Assembly: GCA_902802945.1 (NCBI GenBank)
Contig: CADCOC010000033.1
Coordinates: forward strand, 1-56,726
Source of the DNA: an uncultured bacterium
Lineage (GTDB): Bacteria > Verrucomicrobiota > Kiritimatiellia > RFP12 > UBA1067
Direction of reading: 5' to 3'
Length of the DNA stretch: 56,726 nt
The notes under the pieces are model-generated. The model ran no database searches. It saw only the letters and a program-made list of their open reading frames with translations, and was not told the DNA's origin. Both the position numbers and the translations under genes were made by a program. The first letter of the stretch is position 1. Each line of letters opens with the position of its first letter. This document shows positions 1 through 9,525 of this stretch, in pieces.

Positions 1-312
1 AAAAAAGTCTTTAACACGAAAGCACTTGCACAGTTAAAGGACAAAATTGTTGCTGCCTATCAGATCCTGCATGACGTCGTATGCGGGAAACGCAAGATAC
101 CAGCTTCGAAGATGGCGTTGCTCGCGGGCGGTCTTGCCTATCTTGCATTGCCGCTTGACATTGTCTGCGACGTGATTCCGGTCATTGGACTTGTTGACGA
201 CGCGATTGTCCTGACATGGATATTCTCCCAGTGCGCAGATGTTTTCAAAAGCAGTCCCGCGCAGCCGCAGGATATGGTATACTCTTCGCCGTCAAAGCGA
301 AAGGATAATTGA
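1..312 (+). CDS. DUF1232 (YkvA-like) small membrane protein, 5' end outside window
   Basis: The reading frame is open from the first base, so the true start lies upstream; 103 residues are visible. The C-terminal half carries the hydrophobic hallmark of DUF1232/YkvA proteins (Leu-Pro-Leu-Asp-Ile-Val near 132-165, then a second hydrophobic run with Asp-Asp-Ala). Members are small membrane-associated proteins of unknown biochemical role. The internal ATG at 112 would drop conserved N-terminal sequence, so it is not favoured. The TGA stop at 310-312 directly abuts the ATG of the sirtuin gene, suggesting coupled translation. Confidence 0.75.
   Translation, partial: KKVFNTKALAQLKDKIVAAYQILHDVVCGKRKIPASKMALLAGGLAYLALPLDIVCDVIPVIGLVDDAIVLTWIFSQCADVFKSSPAQPQDMVYSSPSKRKDN
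273..283 (+). promoter_or_regulatory. Extended -10 promoter candidate for the sirtuin gene
   Basis: The sequence TATGGTATACT matches an extended -10 element (TG-n-TATACT). It lies inside the end of the DUF1232 gene, 29 bp before the sirtuin ATG, and an AAGGA ribosome-binding site follows at about 300-304. The same TRTGGTAT pattern recurs before other genes in this window. Confidence 0.45.
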
Positions 313-1035
313 ATGGAGAAATTGATTGACGCGCTGAAGACTAGCCACTGCACGGTCGCTATGACCGGTGCCGGCATTTCCACTCTATGCGGCATACCCG
401 ACTTCCGCGGTCCGCAGGGACTTTACAAGCAGCCGGATGCCGAACGCATCTTCGACATCGACTGGTTTGACCGCGACCCGTCCATCTACTATCGCGGCGC
501 GCGCGAGCTCGTCTACGGCCTGCGGCAGTTCCAGCCCGGTCCCGTACACCTCGCGCTGAAGCACCTTGAGGACCTCGGCAAGCTCGCCGGCATAGTCACG
601 CAGAACATCGACATGCTCCACCAGAAGGCAGGTTCGTCAAATGTGTGGGAAGTCCACGGCTCGGGCGTGTACCACCACTGCCGCCGCTGTGGGGACGAAA
701 AGACGTTTGAGCAAATCTGCGCGATGCTCGACGCCGGTGCAGAAGTACCACGTTGCGCGTGTGGCGGACCCTACAAGCCCGACATCACGTTCTTCGGCGA
801 GATGCTTCCCGAAAAGGCATTCGCCGCCGCGCAGGAACTCGCCATTCGTGCGAAAGTGATGCTCGTTCTGGGCACGTCGCTCACTGTGTTCCCGGCAGCG
901 GGACTTCCCCGCCTCACGCTTCAGGCGGGCGGAAAAGTGTTCATCGTAAACGGACAGCCCACGCCGCTCGATGACTACGCGGTCGCACGCTACGACGATC
1001 TCCAGACCTTCGCGGACGCCGTCCTCGCGATGTGA
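313..1035 (+). CDS. Sir2-family NAD-dependent protein deacylase (sirtuin)
   Basis: A 240-residue sirtuin, the usual length of bacterial CobB-type enzymes. These remove acyl groups from lysines using NAD+ and yield nicotinamide and O-acyl-ADP-ribose. Visible motifs are the NAD-binding TGAGIS at residues 18-23, IPDFRG at 28-33, TQNID at 96-100, and the catalytic His115 in VHGSG. A four-cysteine zinc site is present: Cys123, Cys126, Cys148 and Cys150. GTSLTV at about 187-192 closes the Rossmann fold. The start ATG follows the previous stop without a gap and has an AAGGA site 8 bp upstream. Whether it is a deacetylase, desuccinylase or ADP-ribosyltransferase cannot be told from sequence alone. 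Confidence 0.93.
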   Translation: MEKLIDALKTSHCTVAMTGAGISTLCGIPDFRGPQGLYKQPDAERIFDIDWFDRDPSIYYRGARELVYGLRQFQPGPVHLALKHLEDLGKLAGIVTQNIDMLHQKAGSSNVWEVHGSGVYHHCRRCGDEKTFEQICAMLDAGAEVPRCACGGPYKPDITFFGEMLPEKAFAAAQELAIRAKVMLVLGTSLTVFPAAGLPRLTLQAGGKVFIVNGQPTPLDDYAVARYDDLQTFADAVLAM

Positions 1036-1042
1036 CCGCGCG

Positions 1043-1825
1043 TCAACGCGTCTCGTCAAGCGGTTCAGGCGTGCTGGACTTGAGGAGGCTTGCGGGGTTG
1101 GCGCGGATCTCGTCCGTGAACGCCCGCAGCCCGATCGAGGCCTCGCGCACGTTGTCCATGATTTCGCCCACGTTGCCCTTCTGCGCCTGGATAAGCGTTG
1201 TGATGTCCTGCAGAAGTATGTTTGCGGTGCCTGTCACCTCCACCACGTTGCTCCAGGCCGTGACGAAATCCATGCGATTGAGCTGGTCGAGAATCTGCGT
1301 GACCGAGTCGGCAGCGCTCTGGAGGAACGCAGGTGCCGGCGGAATCACGATGTGTTTCGGGCGCCAGCTGATCTTCTCGTCCTCGCGCTTGATCTTCGGG
1401 AAGTTGAGCTCGATCTTGGAGAGCCCCGTCACGCCGGAGGATGATACGGTGGCGTGCAGGCCGCGCTCGACAAGACGCGCGAGCGCCTCGTTAACGTGGG
1501 CCTCCTTGCCGCCGAAGCGGAAAAGTCGTTTGTCGAGTGCAAGTTCCACGTAGATCTGCCGGCGGTCGTAGGGGTTTCCGATGTCTTCGTACTCTGCGCC
1601 GATGAAGGAAATGCGTCGCACGGTCCCCACGTGTACGCCGCGGAAGTTGACGGCGCTGCCGACGTCTAGCCCTGAGACAGGATACGAGAAATGCGTCTCG
1701 GCTATGAACTCATGCCGCTCCGCGCCGAAGCCTCCGAGGTAGACGAGCGTGCCGACGACGAGGGCGATGCCGGCGAGGATGAAGAATCCGATTTTGGCGT
1801 AGTTGGGTTGACTGTCTGCTGCCAT
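1043..1825 (-). CDS. mlaD: MlaD-like MCE-domain lipid-binding protein
   Basis: A 260-residue protein with one N-terminal transmembrane anchor (about residues 11-31) followed by a single MCE domain (about 38-115, including the YPVSGLDVGSAVNFRGVHVG region). This is the substrate-binding ring subunit of Mla-type transporters, which move phospholipids between inner and outer membranes. The C-terminal 100 residues look helical and would form the pore stalk. It is the last gene of mlaE-mlaF-mlaD; its ATG overlaps the TAA stop of mlaF by one base. No mlaB or mlaC gene is adjacent. Confidence 0.88.
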   Translation of the reverse strand: MAADSQPNYAKIGFFILAGIALVVGTLVYLGGFGAERHEFIAETHFSYPVSGLDVGSAVNFRGVHVGTVRRISFIGAEYEDIGNPYDRRQIYVELALDKRLFRFGGKEAHVNEALARLVERGLHATVSSSGVTGLSKIELNFPKIKREDEKISWRPKHIVIPPAPAFLQSAADSVTQILDQLNRMDFVTAWSNVVEVTGTANILLQDITTLIQAQKGNVGEIMDNVREASIGLRAFTDEIRANPASLLKSSTPEPLDETR

Positions 1826-2565
1826 TATGCACCTCCACGTGTGAAGAACTGGCGGACAAAGGGATCGGATGACCCGTCGCGCAGGTCGGCGGGGCGTCCA
1901 AGTGCCACCATCGACTTGCGCGCGCGGTCGAACATCGCGCAGCGGTCCGCGATTTTGAAAATGCTGGGCAATTCGTGCGTGACGACAACGAAAGTGACGC
2001 CGCGCGTATCGCGCAGACGCAAGATAAGGTCGTCTAGCGCGCTTGAGGTGAGCGGATCGAGGCCTGCGCTCGGTTCGTCGAGGAAGAGAATCTCTGGCTC
2101 AAGGGCGAGTGCACGCGCAATCGCCGCGCGCTTCTTCATGCCACCGGAAAGGTCGTTAGGCATCTTCTCCGCCGCCTCGCGCAGACCCACGAGGTCGAGT
2201 TGCATGAGCGCGAGCGTGCGGCGCGCCGCCGCTGGGAGTCTAGTGAACTCCTCCAGGGGCAGCATCACGTTCTCGAGCACGCTCATCGACCCGAACAACG
2301 CGCCCGACTGGTACATCACGCCTATCTTCCGCAAAATGCGTTCACGGTTCGCGGAATTCATCTCCAGCCCCGCCACGGAGACCCTGCCTCCCAGAACGGG
2401 ATTGAGTCCGATCAGGTGCTTCATGATCGTTGACTTCCCGCAGCCGCTGCCGCCGAGAAGCGCGAACACCTCCCCGCGCGACACGGAGAAGTTCACGTCA
2501 TGCAACACGGGGACGCCGACATATCCCGCGTCCAGATGCTCTACCTCAATGACAGTATCGGCCAT
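1825..2565 (-). CDS. mlaF: MlaF-like ABC transporter ATP-binding protein
   Basis: A 246-residue ABC ATPase. The Walker A motif GGSGCGKST is at residues 38-46, the Q-loop follows in GVMYQSG, the signature LSGGMKKR is at about 139-146, and Walker B with catalytic Glu is FLDEPSAGLD at about 161-170, with the H-loop in VVTHELP. The signature with GGM and the MlaE neighbour identify the phospholipid-transport subfamily, where this subunit powers the MlaE permease. It starts 3 bp after the mlaE stop and overlaps mlaD by one base. Confidence 0.93.
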   Translation of the reverse strand: MADTVIEVEHLDAGYVGVPVLHDVNFSVSRGEVFALLGGSGCGKSTIMKHLIGLNPVLGGRVSVAGLEMNSANRERILRKIGVMYQSGALFGSMSVLENVMLPLEEFTRLPAAARRTLALMQLDLVGLREAAEKMPNDLSGGMKKRAAIARALALEPEILFLDEPSAGLDPLTSSALDDLILRLRDTRGVTFVVVTHELPSIFKIADRCAMFDRARKSMVALGRPADLRDGSSDPFVRQFFTRGGA

Positions 2566-2568
2566 GCG

Positions 2569-3648
2569 TCACACTCCCAGTAGATAGCATACGACGGCTA
2601 GAAGCCCGTCGGTTACGGCGATGGCCACGATTCCTCCCACCACGGCAGCCGTGGCGGCCACGCCCACGCCGTCCGCCGTGTTGCGCGTGCGCATCCCCGC
2701 CGAACAACCGATGAGGCCCACGAGGAAACCGAACAGCGCGGCCTTTCCAAGTCCGAACACGATCATGAACAGCGACGCCGCAGAAGTCACGTGGCTCCAG
2801 TAGACGACCGGCGGAACGTTCATAAGCTGCAGCACGATCGATCCTCCCACAAGACCCGCAAGCTCCGCGAAGATCGTCAGCACCGGCATCGCGAGCGTCG
2901 CGGCCACAACGCGCGGCATCACGAGGAAGCGGACAGGCGGCAGGCCGAACGTCGTGAGCGCGTCGAGTTCCTCGTCCACCTTCATCGTGCCGATCTCTGC
3001 GGCGAACGCGCTGCCGCTGCGTCCGGCGAGGATGATCGCCGTCACGAGCGGACCGAGTTCGCGGAAGAGCCCGATCGCGATGAGATCAGCCACGTATACC
3101 TCCACGCCGAACGTCCTCAGCGACGCCGCGCTCTCGAATGCGAGGATGAGACCGAGGAGGAAACCAATCGCAGTGGTGATGGGCAGGCCGTCGAAGCCGG
3201 CCCGCTCAAAGGCGAGCGATGCGTCGCGGAAGCGGAAGCGGCGCGGGTGGATTATCATGGAGAGGGCGTTGGCGAACGTCTCGCCGAGGAACGTGCAGTT
3301 GGCGCGCGCGGACGCGCACCAGTTGCAGACGCCTTGTCCCACGGCCACGAGGAACGGACGGTGCCGGCGGTGCGCGGGCGCGGCGCCGTCGTATGCGTTG
3401 AAATCGTAGCGCGAGCGGATGGGTGCGAGCAGTCCATGCGGATCGACGGCCTCCAGCCGCGCGGCACGCGCGGCGACATGGCGGTCAAGCGCTACGAAGA
3501 ACGCCTCGAACGCGGCCGTTACGCCTGTCAGCTCCGACACGTCCAGCACCACCACCTCACCCCCCCTCAGACGGTCCACGTGGCGCAGATCGCCCCAATG
3601 GCGGGCAATCGAATCCGCATCGGCGGCTTTGACGACGATCGGCTTCAC
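2569..3648 (-). CDS. mlaE: MlaE-like permease with N-terminal STAS-like extension
   Basis: A 359-residue protein. Residues about 100-359 form the MlaE/YrbE permease: an amphipathic entry helix, then hydrophobic segments including the conserved ELGPLVTAIILAGRSGSAFAAE stretch, the coupling region for the MlaF ATPase. Residues 1-90 resemble a STAS domain (the role of MlaB in Proteobacteria) fused to the permease, a layout known from non-proteobacterial Mla systems. The start is GTG at 3648, overlapping the TGA of the upstream surface-protein gene (GTGA). It is the first gene of the three-gene transporter. Confidence 0.88.
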   Translation of the reverse strand: MKPIVVKAADADSIARHWGDLRHVDRLRGGEVVVLDVSELTGVTAAFEAFFVALDRHVAARAARLEAVDPHGLLAPIRSRYDFNAYDGAAPAHRRHRPFLVAVGQGVCNWCASARANCTFLGETFANALSMIIHPRRFRFRDASLAFERAGFDGLPITTAIGFLLGLILAFESAASLRTFGVEVYVADLIAIGLFRELGPLVTAIILAGRSGSAFAAEIGTMKVDEELDALTTFGLPPVRFLVMPRVVAATLAMPVLTIFAELAGLVGGSIVLQLMNVPPVVYWSHVTSAASLFMIVFGLGKAALFGFLVGLIGCSAGMRTRNTADGVGVAATAAVVGGIVAIAVTDGLLAVVCYLLGV

Positions 3649-6563
3649 TCCGCCCTCACCGTCACTGGAACGGAACCGATCTTCTTGATGGTCGCCGTAC
3701 CGTAGCCCACATCGTCCAATACGGCCCCCTTCACGGTGGCCGTGTACTTCTTTGGCCGTCCCGCCTCAGTGACGGTGAATACCTTGAAACGACCGCGGAA
3801 CGTTCCCACGCCGGACTTCGCAGACAACGAAAGCCCTGACGGGTTGCCGTATTCCGTCCGGACTTCGTAGGCGGAGTCCTCCGCGACGAACTTCACGCTA
3901 TCTGTTTTCGGCGTGCGCCAGCTTCCCCCGGAAACGGTCACCGACACATCAGAAGGCAGCAGGGAATCGTCAATTCCCTCGATGTCAAAGTCCTCCTCAA
4001 TCGAAAAAGTCAATGAACCGGCAATGATTCCCGATGCCCGTCCAGCCCCCTCCGCTGTCAACGATGCTACGAACGGCACGTCCGGATTAGACCAGCTGGA
4101 CAAGGCTGACAGCGAAACGTCCGAATCACCGGAGAACGTCAGGAGAAATCCGAAACCGCCTTTCTTGCCGCGATGGAGCTGCACTACCACAGGCAACGTG
4201 CAGCCGTCATCGGAGATTTCCATGCGGCCGGAATAGAACACCCTCGTGCCGTCTGGCATCGTCCCCGACACGCGGGCTTTGCCGTTATCCCTCACTTGCA
4301 CGGACAGTCCCACATAACCATTGCCAAAGCTTGATTCGTCCGATTCCGCCTTCAGTGCCACAACGTAATTTCCCTTCCAGTCGTCCCCCATCGCCTTGGC
4401 CCTCGTACGGTCGAGATACGTTTTCTTGCCGGAAATGTCTCGCACGCCGACCACAGTGTAGTTGCCAAACGTTCCCTCCATGTTACTACCGCTAAGCGAC
4501 ACGTCAAGTTCCCGTTCGTCGGACTTCGTAGTGGCCGTCAAAGTACCTGAAAGGTCCTCCCCCAGCGTGCCCTTCAACTTAATTTTGCCCTCACCGAGCA
4601 GGACTAGCGTCGCCGTGGCCGTGACGTTCGTCTCCTCTTCCGCCCGGCTCCATCGTCCCTTGGACGTCTTCAGCAAGATTGTTCCTGCCACTTCCTCGTC
4701 GCCGTTCAGCAGATAGCCGTCGTATGAATGCGTCGTGGCAAAATTGTACTCCACGTCGGCGAGGCTGTCCGGGTCGTTGTCTCCCTGCCAGTGCGCGTAG
4801 AAAGAAAGCGGTTTATCCACGATTATTTCATCGACATCGTCATCCTCTATCTCCGTACCGCCATACGGCTTCGTGAACCAGCCAAGGAACGTGTACCCGT
4901 CTTTACCCTCCGGCTCCTCAGGAAGCGATCCTAATGCTCGACCGGGGACGTAGTACCAGACTGTATCCGAGTCGTTCCCCCCCTGCATGGTCCTGAACGT
5001 TACCCGATATAGCGGCTGCGTAACCCACGGCAGTACTCGCCTTGAATACGCGCCCTCCGGCCACGAAGCAAAAGCAACTCCCGTAGCCGCTTCAACGGCG
5101 TTCGTGGCATTGTCGACGTCATTTGCATTTGCGTCATTGCCAGCATCGCCGTTTCCGCTGGCTTCGTCGCCACCTGCAGATGCCACCGGTTGAGACGTCA
5201 CCTCCTTCGTTGGCCAGCCTGACCTCACGCGCAGCACGCCTGAAATCAGGAAGGCAGACGCCCCAGCGTACAGCGCCACGTCAGCTTCCGGGCAGTCGCC
5301 GAGATAGCGCACGATCTTCAGATTCGGACAGTTCGTGAACACGTACGCGCCCATATCCTCCACGCTTTCGGGAATCGTTATGCCGGGCTTGAGGCCAGTG
5401 CAGCCTGCGAAGGCGCAGTTGCCAATCGACGTGACGCCGAGTGGAATCACTATGTTGGTCACCGAGGAACAGCCAGCAAACGCGCGTTCGCCAATCCTGT
5501 ACACAACGCTGGATCCAAGCATGGAGGGAATCGTCAAAGTTCCCTTCAGCGACCCGTCCACCGCCGCAACGTAAGCGTCTCCAGACTTATTCAAAATCGT
5601 GGCGACACCGTTGGTCTCAGAATAATGCCAAAGCACACCGTCAACTTCCTGCGTGCGAATCGTGACAGGCAAGGTTTTCCAACATGCATAAAGCGTAGTC
5701 GTGGCGCCAACCGCCGTCAAGTTTGAGACGACGGCACGATCCGCATACGCCACGGCCCCCGTCGGCGACGTCGCCCATCCGGTGAAAACATAATCGCTGC
5801 GCGTAAACGTATTAGCGGCAAGAGCCTGCGCAACGCCTTTGGCGATTGTCTGCGTCGGCATCGTGCCCTTGCCTCCGTTGGAGTTGAACGCCACGAAGTA
5901 GGAGTTAGTCGCGACTGGCACATCGTTGGTTGGTGACGTCGGATTGGCCTTCCATTGGGCGTACAGCTTCCTGTAGCCCAAGCACACCTGCGTGTTCGTG
6001 GTGAGCACTATGCCGTTCGTCGCCGCAGTACTCCAGCCCGTATGCACGTAGTTCGTTCGCGTGGCCGTCGGAAATTCACCGTATGTCTGGCCAGGTTGAT
6101 AGACCTTATTCGCCATAGACACAGTCCCGCCGTTGCCGTAAAAAGACACTGAGAAGTCGCCAAATTTGCCAAGCCGCACAGCGTAGCTCGCACCTTTCTT
6201 GTAATCGTCGGCAGCTATTCTGAGTACATAAGGAGTCGTTTTGTTGAAGGCAACGTCTTTTGGAGATGAAATGTTTATTTCGTCTACTTGCCCCATGTCC
6301 AGTAACGCACGAAACACAGCCCCCGTTCCCATGTTCGTATAGATCGCAGCGCGTCCCGTTCCATCACCTGAGCGAACCTGAAGCGAAACAATATGTTCAC
6401 TTGACGCAGAAGAAACACGTCCCGTAATTGTCGCTGGCAGATCTATTTCACCGAGATGAACTATCTGACTATCCAACTTCACCGCATAGAAGTGTTCCTC
6501 CTCTGCCATAACGGCGAACGCCGAGGCGAATAGGAGTCCTGCCACGAGGAAGCCTTTCTTCAT
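3645..6563 (-). CDS. Secreted InlB-repeat / BspA-type leucine-rich repeat protein
   Basis: A 972-residue exported protein with a clear signal peptide (residues 1-20, cut after AVMA). It contains three Listeria-Bacteroides (InlB B) repeats: about 155-205 and 225-295, each ending in an LYAxW motif, and a third at about 525-590 ending in FYAHW. Between them, about 345-435, lie BspA-like LRR_5 repeats (IGERAFAGCSSVTNIVIP and following). An acidic Asn/Asp/Ala linker sits near 465-490. The last 350 residues are beta-rich and unassigned. Such proteins are usually surface adhesins or stalks. Its TGA overlaps the GTG start of mlaE, though joint function is unlikely. Confidence 0.82.
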   Translation of the reverse strand: MKKGFLVAGLLFASAFAVMAEEEHFYAVKLDSQIVHLGEIDLPATITGRVSSASSEHIVSLQVRSGDGTGRAAIYTNMGTGAVFRALLDMGQVDEINISSPKDVAFNKTTPYVLRIAADDYKKGASYAVRLGKFGDFSVSFYGNGGTVSMANKVYQPGQTYGEFPTATRTNYVHTGWSTAATNGIVLTTNTQVCLGYRKLYAQWKANPTSPTNDVPVATNSYFVAFNSNGGKGTMPTQTIAKGVAQALAANTFTRSDYVFTGWATSPTGAVAYADRAVVSNLTAVGATTTLYACWKTLPVTIRTQEVDGVLWHYSETNGVATILNKSGDAYVAAVDGSLKGTLTIPSMLGSSVVYRIGERAFAGCSSVTNIVIPLGVTSIGNCAFAGCTGLKPGITIPESVEDMGAYVFTNCPNLKIVRYLGDCPEADVALYAGASAFLISGVLRVRSGWPTKEVTSQPVASAGGDEASGNGDAGNDANANDVDNATNAVEAATGVAFASWPEGAYSRRVLPWVTQPLYRVTFRTMQGGNDSDTVWYYVPGRALGSLPEEPEGKDGYTFLGWFTKPYGGTEIEDDDVDEIIVDKPLSFYAHWQGDNDPDSLADVEYNFATTHSYDGYLLNGDEEVAGTILLKTSKGRWSRAEEETNVTATATLVLLGEGKIKLKGTLGEDLSGTLTATTKSDERELDVSLSGSNMEGTFGNYTVVGVRDISGKKTYLDRTRAKAMGDDWKGNYVVALKAESDESSFGNGYVGLSVQVRDNGKARVSGTMPDGTRVFYSGRMEISDDGCTLPVVVQLHRGKKGGFGFLLTFSGDSDVSLSALSSWSNPDVPFVASLTAEGAGRASGIIAGSLTFSIEEDFDIEGIDDSLLPSDVSVTVSGGSWRTPKTDSVKFVAEDSAYEVRTEYGNPSGLSLSAKSGVGTFRGRFKVFTVTEAGRPKKYTATVKGAVLDDVGYGTATIKKIGSVPVTVRAE

Positions 6564-6608
6564 TGTCCTTCTCCTTTCGTCTCGGCGTCATGCCGCACTC
6601 GGCGGCCG

Positions 6609-9509
6609 TTATTTTTTCTGGAGGGCTTCCAGGAGGTTCTCCTTCACCGGCTCAGGGGCCTTGGCGGGTTCTTCGCCCGCAGACTCCCGAACCTTGGCGG
6701 CGGAGCGCGCCTCCTGTACCTTCGCGGCATCCCTCTCTTCCTTCTCCTTGCGGAGCTTGTCGATGAACTCGCGCCAGTCGACATCGCTCTCCTCGTGGCG
6801 TTTGATAGCCTCAAGAACGTCCTTCTGGTGTTTTTCGGCCCATTCGCGGCGCTCCTTCTCGGTCTTCTCCTCGATGTCCTTGATGCGCTTCTCCTTCGCC
6901 TCCTCGAGCTTCTTGCCCGTGGCGTGCTCCTCGTCCTGTTCTGCCCACTCGAGCGCCTGGCGGCGCAGCTGCTCCTTCTTCGTGATGGGATCGGCGAGCG
7001 CCGAGCGCGACCAACCGTTGTCGTCCCACGGACGCGTGGTGCTCAGCACCTTCTTGCGCCGGAGGGCCTCCGCCTGCGACGCCGCAGCGTCGTCGAGCAC
7101 GTACGGGGTGATGAACACCAGCAGTTCGCTGCGCGACTCTTTTATCGATACGCTGCCGAACAGCCACTTGCCGATCCACGGTATGTCCTTCAGCAGCGGG
7201 ATGCCGCTCTCGGACTGCACGTTGGACTTCTTCGTGAGGCCACCCATCATGATTGTCTGGAGGTTCTCCACCGTCACCTCCGAGGACATCTTGCGCGTCG
7301 TGACGGTCGCGTACGGATCCGTGCCGCCCGACTCGTTCGGCACGTTCTGGTCCGCGCCCTGCGTCTCGAACTTCTCCTCGATCTTGAGCATGACGGTGCC
7401 GTTCTTGTTGATGTGAGGCGTCACCTTCACGGTAAGGCCGATGTCGCGCTTTTCATAATTGCGCACCTGCGTGCCGGAGTAGGTGGAGCCCGAGTACTGG
7501 TAGCCGCTGAAGAGGTAGATCATGTCCGTCGCCTCGATCGTGGCCTCCTTGTTGTCGAGCGTCATGAGAACCGGCGAGGCGAGCACCTTCGAGCGGCTGT
7601 CGCTCTTCGCAGCCTGGATGATGGATGCGATGTTGAGCTTGTCGCTCTTCAGCAGGTAGTTCACGCCGCCGCCGATCGGGTTTGCCGCAGTGAGGACGGC
7701 CTCGTTGGTCGATGCGTTGACAGCTGCGTTCATCAGCGTACCGAGCATTGACGTGCCGGATCCGCCGCCGCCGCCGAGCATGTAGCTGCCATTGTTGTAG
7801 AAACCGTCGCGGGTCAACTTCGTAATCGTCTTCATGACGGGGTTCTCGGAAACTTCCGCCGTCTGCTGCATAATCGTGTTTCCGTTGTCATCCGTCCCCT
7901 CGTGCCAATACAGCTTGCGCCCATAGGAGTCCGTCGCCTGGACCTGCTGAGTCGTCTTCTGCCGTCCACGCTGGACCCAGTCGACGCCCGTCTGGAGGTC
8001 GTCGCCCAGTTCGACCTGGATGATGACGGTCTCGAGCAGCACCTGGGAGAGCTTGATGTCCATATCCTCGATCACGTGAAGGATAAGGTTCATGTCCTCC
8101 TTGCGCGCCTTCACGACGATGGCGTTGAGGCGCTTGTCGGCAAGTATCTTGACGGTGTCCTTGTTGAGCGCGCCAAGATTGGAGTTGGCGGCGGACGAAG
8201 TTGGACGCGGAGGCGTGATCCCCGGACGCGCACCCTGGGTGAGGTTGCGCGTGGCCGCGCCGGCGCGGTTCGCGTTCGCATTCTGGTTGTTCTTGGACTG
8301 GGTCGTACTCGACCCGATGAGGTCGTTGAGCATCGAGGCCACCTCTTCGGCCTCCGCATGCTTGAGTTGGTGTACCTTCACGGTCTCGTCTGGCTCAGTC
8401 TCCACGTCCAGGCTCTCAATGATCCTCTTGAAGAAATTCCAGTTGGTCTTCGAGGTTATGACGATTAGCTTGTTGGAGCGGTCGTCGGCCACGATCAGCA
8501 CCTTGCCGCGGATCATGCCGCGGTCGGCGTCGGAGATGGCCGCAGTGAGCACCGCGTTGGGCGTGTTGACAGGCTGCTCCGGCTTGTTTATGCCTGGTCG
8601 GTTGTTGAGGTTGAGAAGCCGATTGGGCTGCGGTGGCGCCGTCGGACGCGAAAAGCCCGGCCCACCGCTGGACTTCACGGATGCGGCAGCTTTTTGCGTG
8701 TCCTTCTCAGATGCCGTGACGATTTCCTCCAGACGCGCCTTGATTTCAGACGCGACTGCAAACTTCACCTCGTGAACGTACACCTCCTCGAGGACAGGGT
8801 TCGGCACGTCGAGTTCCTTGATTATCTCGAGCATGCGGTTGACGTTCTCCTGCGTATCGGTGACGAGGATCGCGTTGTTGCGTTCGAACACCTGGAATTG
8901 GCCTTTTTCATCCATGAATCCCTTCAACGCCTCCTGCGCCTCAGCCGCAGTGATGTGGTCCAGCCTGATGAGCTGGCTGATCACCCGGCCCTTCTCGGGG
9001 ATGCCGTTCGTCGAGACGTTCATCAATGTGCGGATACCCTGGGTGCGAACGGACTTGCGCTCGAAGGCGCGCAGGAAGTGCTTGTCGAACGGCTCGATCA
9101 CCACGCCGTTCATAACGAGCGCCGCCTCGATGGCCAGGAGGTAGGACTCCTTGTCGAGCTCGAGTCCGTTTGACGTGAGCGTGATCTGCGTCTTTGGGAG
9201 GTTCGGCGCGGGCAGCAGCACCTTTTCGGAGAGCGACGCATACTGCATCAGCACTAGATCCAGCGGCGCGTTCTCGAAGTTGAGCATGGGTACGCCGTTC
9301 GTGCCCTTCGGAATTTCCTTGAGCTGCTCGGAAATCGGCTTCGCCTCGGTCTCAGGCTGTGCCGTAGCCGCTGGCGCGCCGGGTCTGCGGAACCTATTGC
9401 CCGGACGCAACAGGCCCGGTCTACGGGCAGGCTGCATCTGGGCAAACGTCACGGCCGAAACCGCGGACAGCACTGCAATGGCCAGAAACTTCTTGATGTT
9501 CGTGTTCAT
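6609..9509 (-). CDS. Secretin (GspD/PilQ family) with long charged C-terminal tail
   Basis: A 966-residue outer-membrane secretin with signal peptide (residues 1-23). N-terminal N0/N1-type repeat domains span about 60-480, interrupted by Pro/Asn-rich linkers near 285-320 and 410-455. The C-terminal secretin domain (about 590-810) shows LASPVLMTLDNKEATI, GLTVKVTPHINKNGTV, and the family signature ending in GIPLLKDIPWIGKWLFG. It forms the gated pore for type II secretion or type IV pili. After residue 830 a Lys/Glu-rich coiled-coil tail of about 135 residues is unusual. The gene starts 16 bp after the pilO-like gene. A short inverted repeat is embedded in frame near the 3' end (6663-6680). Confidence 0.9.
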   Translation of the reverse strand: MNTNIKKFLAIAVLSAVSAVTFAQMQPARRPGLLRPGNRFRRPGAPAATAQPETEAKPISEQLKEIPKGTNGVPMLNFENAPLDLVLMQYASLSEKVLLPAPNLPKTQITLTSNGLELDKESYLLAIEAALVMNGVVIEPFDKHFLRAFERKSVRTQGIRTLMNVSTNGIPEKGRVISQLIRLDHITAAEAQEALKGFMDEKGQFQVFERNNAILVTDTQENVNRMLEIIKELDVPNPVLEEVYVHEVKFAVASEIKARLEEIVTASEKDTQKAAASVKSSGGPGFSRPTAPPQPNRLLNLNNRPGINKPEQPVNTPNAVLTAAISDADRGMIRGKVLIVADDRSNKLIVITSKTNWNFFKRIIESLDVETEPDETVKVHQLKHAEAEEVASMLNDLIGSSTTQSKNNQNANANRAGAATRNLTQGARPGITPPRPTSSAANSNLGALNKDTVKILADKRLNAIVVKARKEDMNLILHVIEDMDIKLSQVLLETVIIQVELGDDLQTGVDWVQRGRQKTTQQVQATDSYGRKLYWHEGTDDNGNTIMQQTAEVSENPVMKTITKLTRDGFYNNGSYMLGGGGGSGTSMLGTLMNAAVNASTNEAVLTAANPIGGGVNYLLKSDKLNIASIIQAAKSDSRSKVLASPVLMTLDNKEATIEATDMIYLFSGYQYSGSTYSGTQVRNYEKRDIGLTVKVTPHINKNGTVMLKIEEKFETQGADQNVPNESGGTDPYATVTTRKMSSEVTVENLQTIMMGGLTKKSNVQSESGIPLLKDIPWIGKWLFGSVSIKESRSELLVFITPYVLDDAAASQAEALRRKKVLSTTRPWDDNGWSRSALADPITKKEQLRRQALEWAEQDEEHATGKKLEEAKEKRIKDIEEKTEKERREWAEKHQKDVLEAIKRHEESDVDWREFIDKLRKEKEERDAAKVQEARSAAKVRESAGEEPAKAPEPVKENLLEALQKK
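6663..6680. repeat. Short inverted repeat inside secretin gene, matching one in the pilM-like gene
   Basis: GCGGG and CCCGC arms enclose a short loop, and the surrounding sequence (GGCGGG...TCGCCCGCAGA) closely matches the hairpin at 11489-11509 in the pilM-like gene. On the coding strand both encode Ser-Ala-Gly-Glu-x-Pro-Ala in low-complexity linkers. It is part of the family of dispersed hairpins seen elsewhere in the window. Confidence 0.5.
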
Positions 9510-9525
9510 AATATCCAGGTTCCCT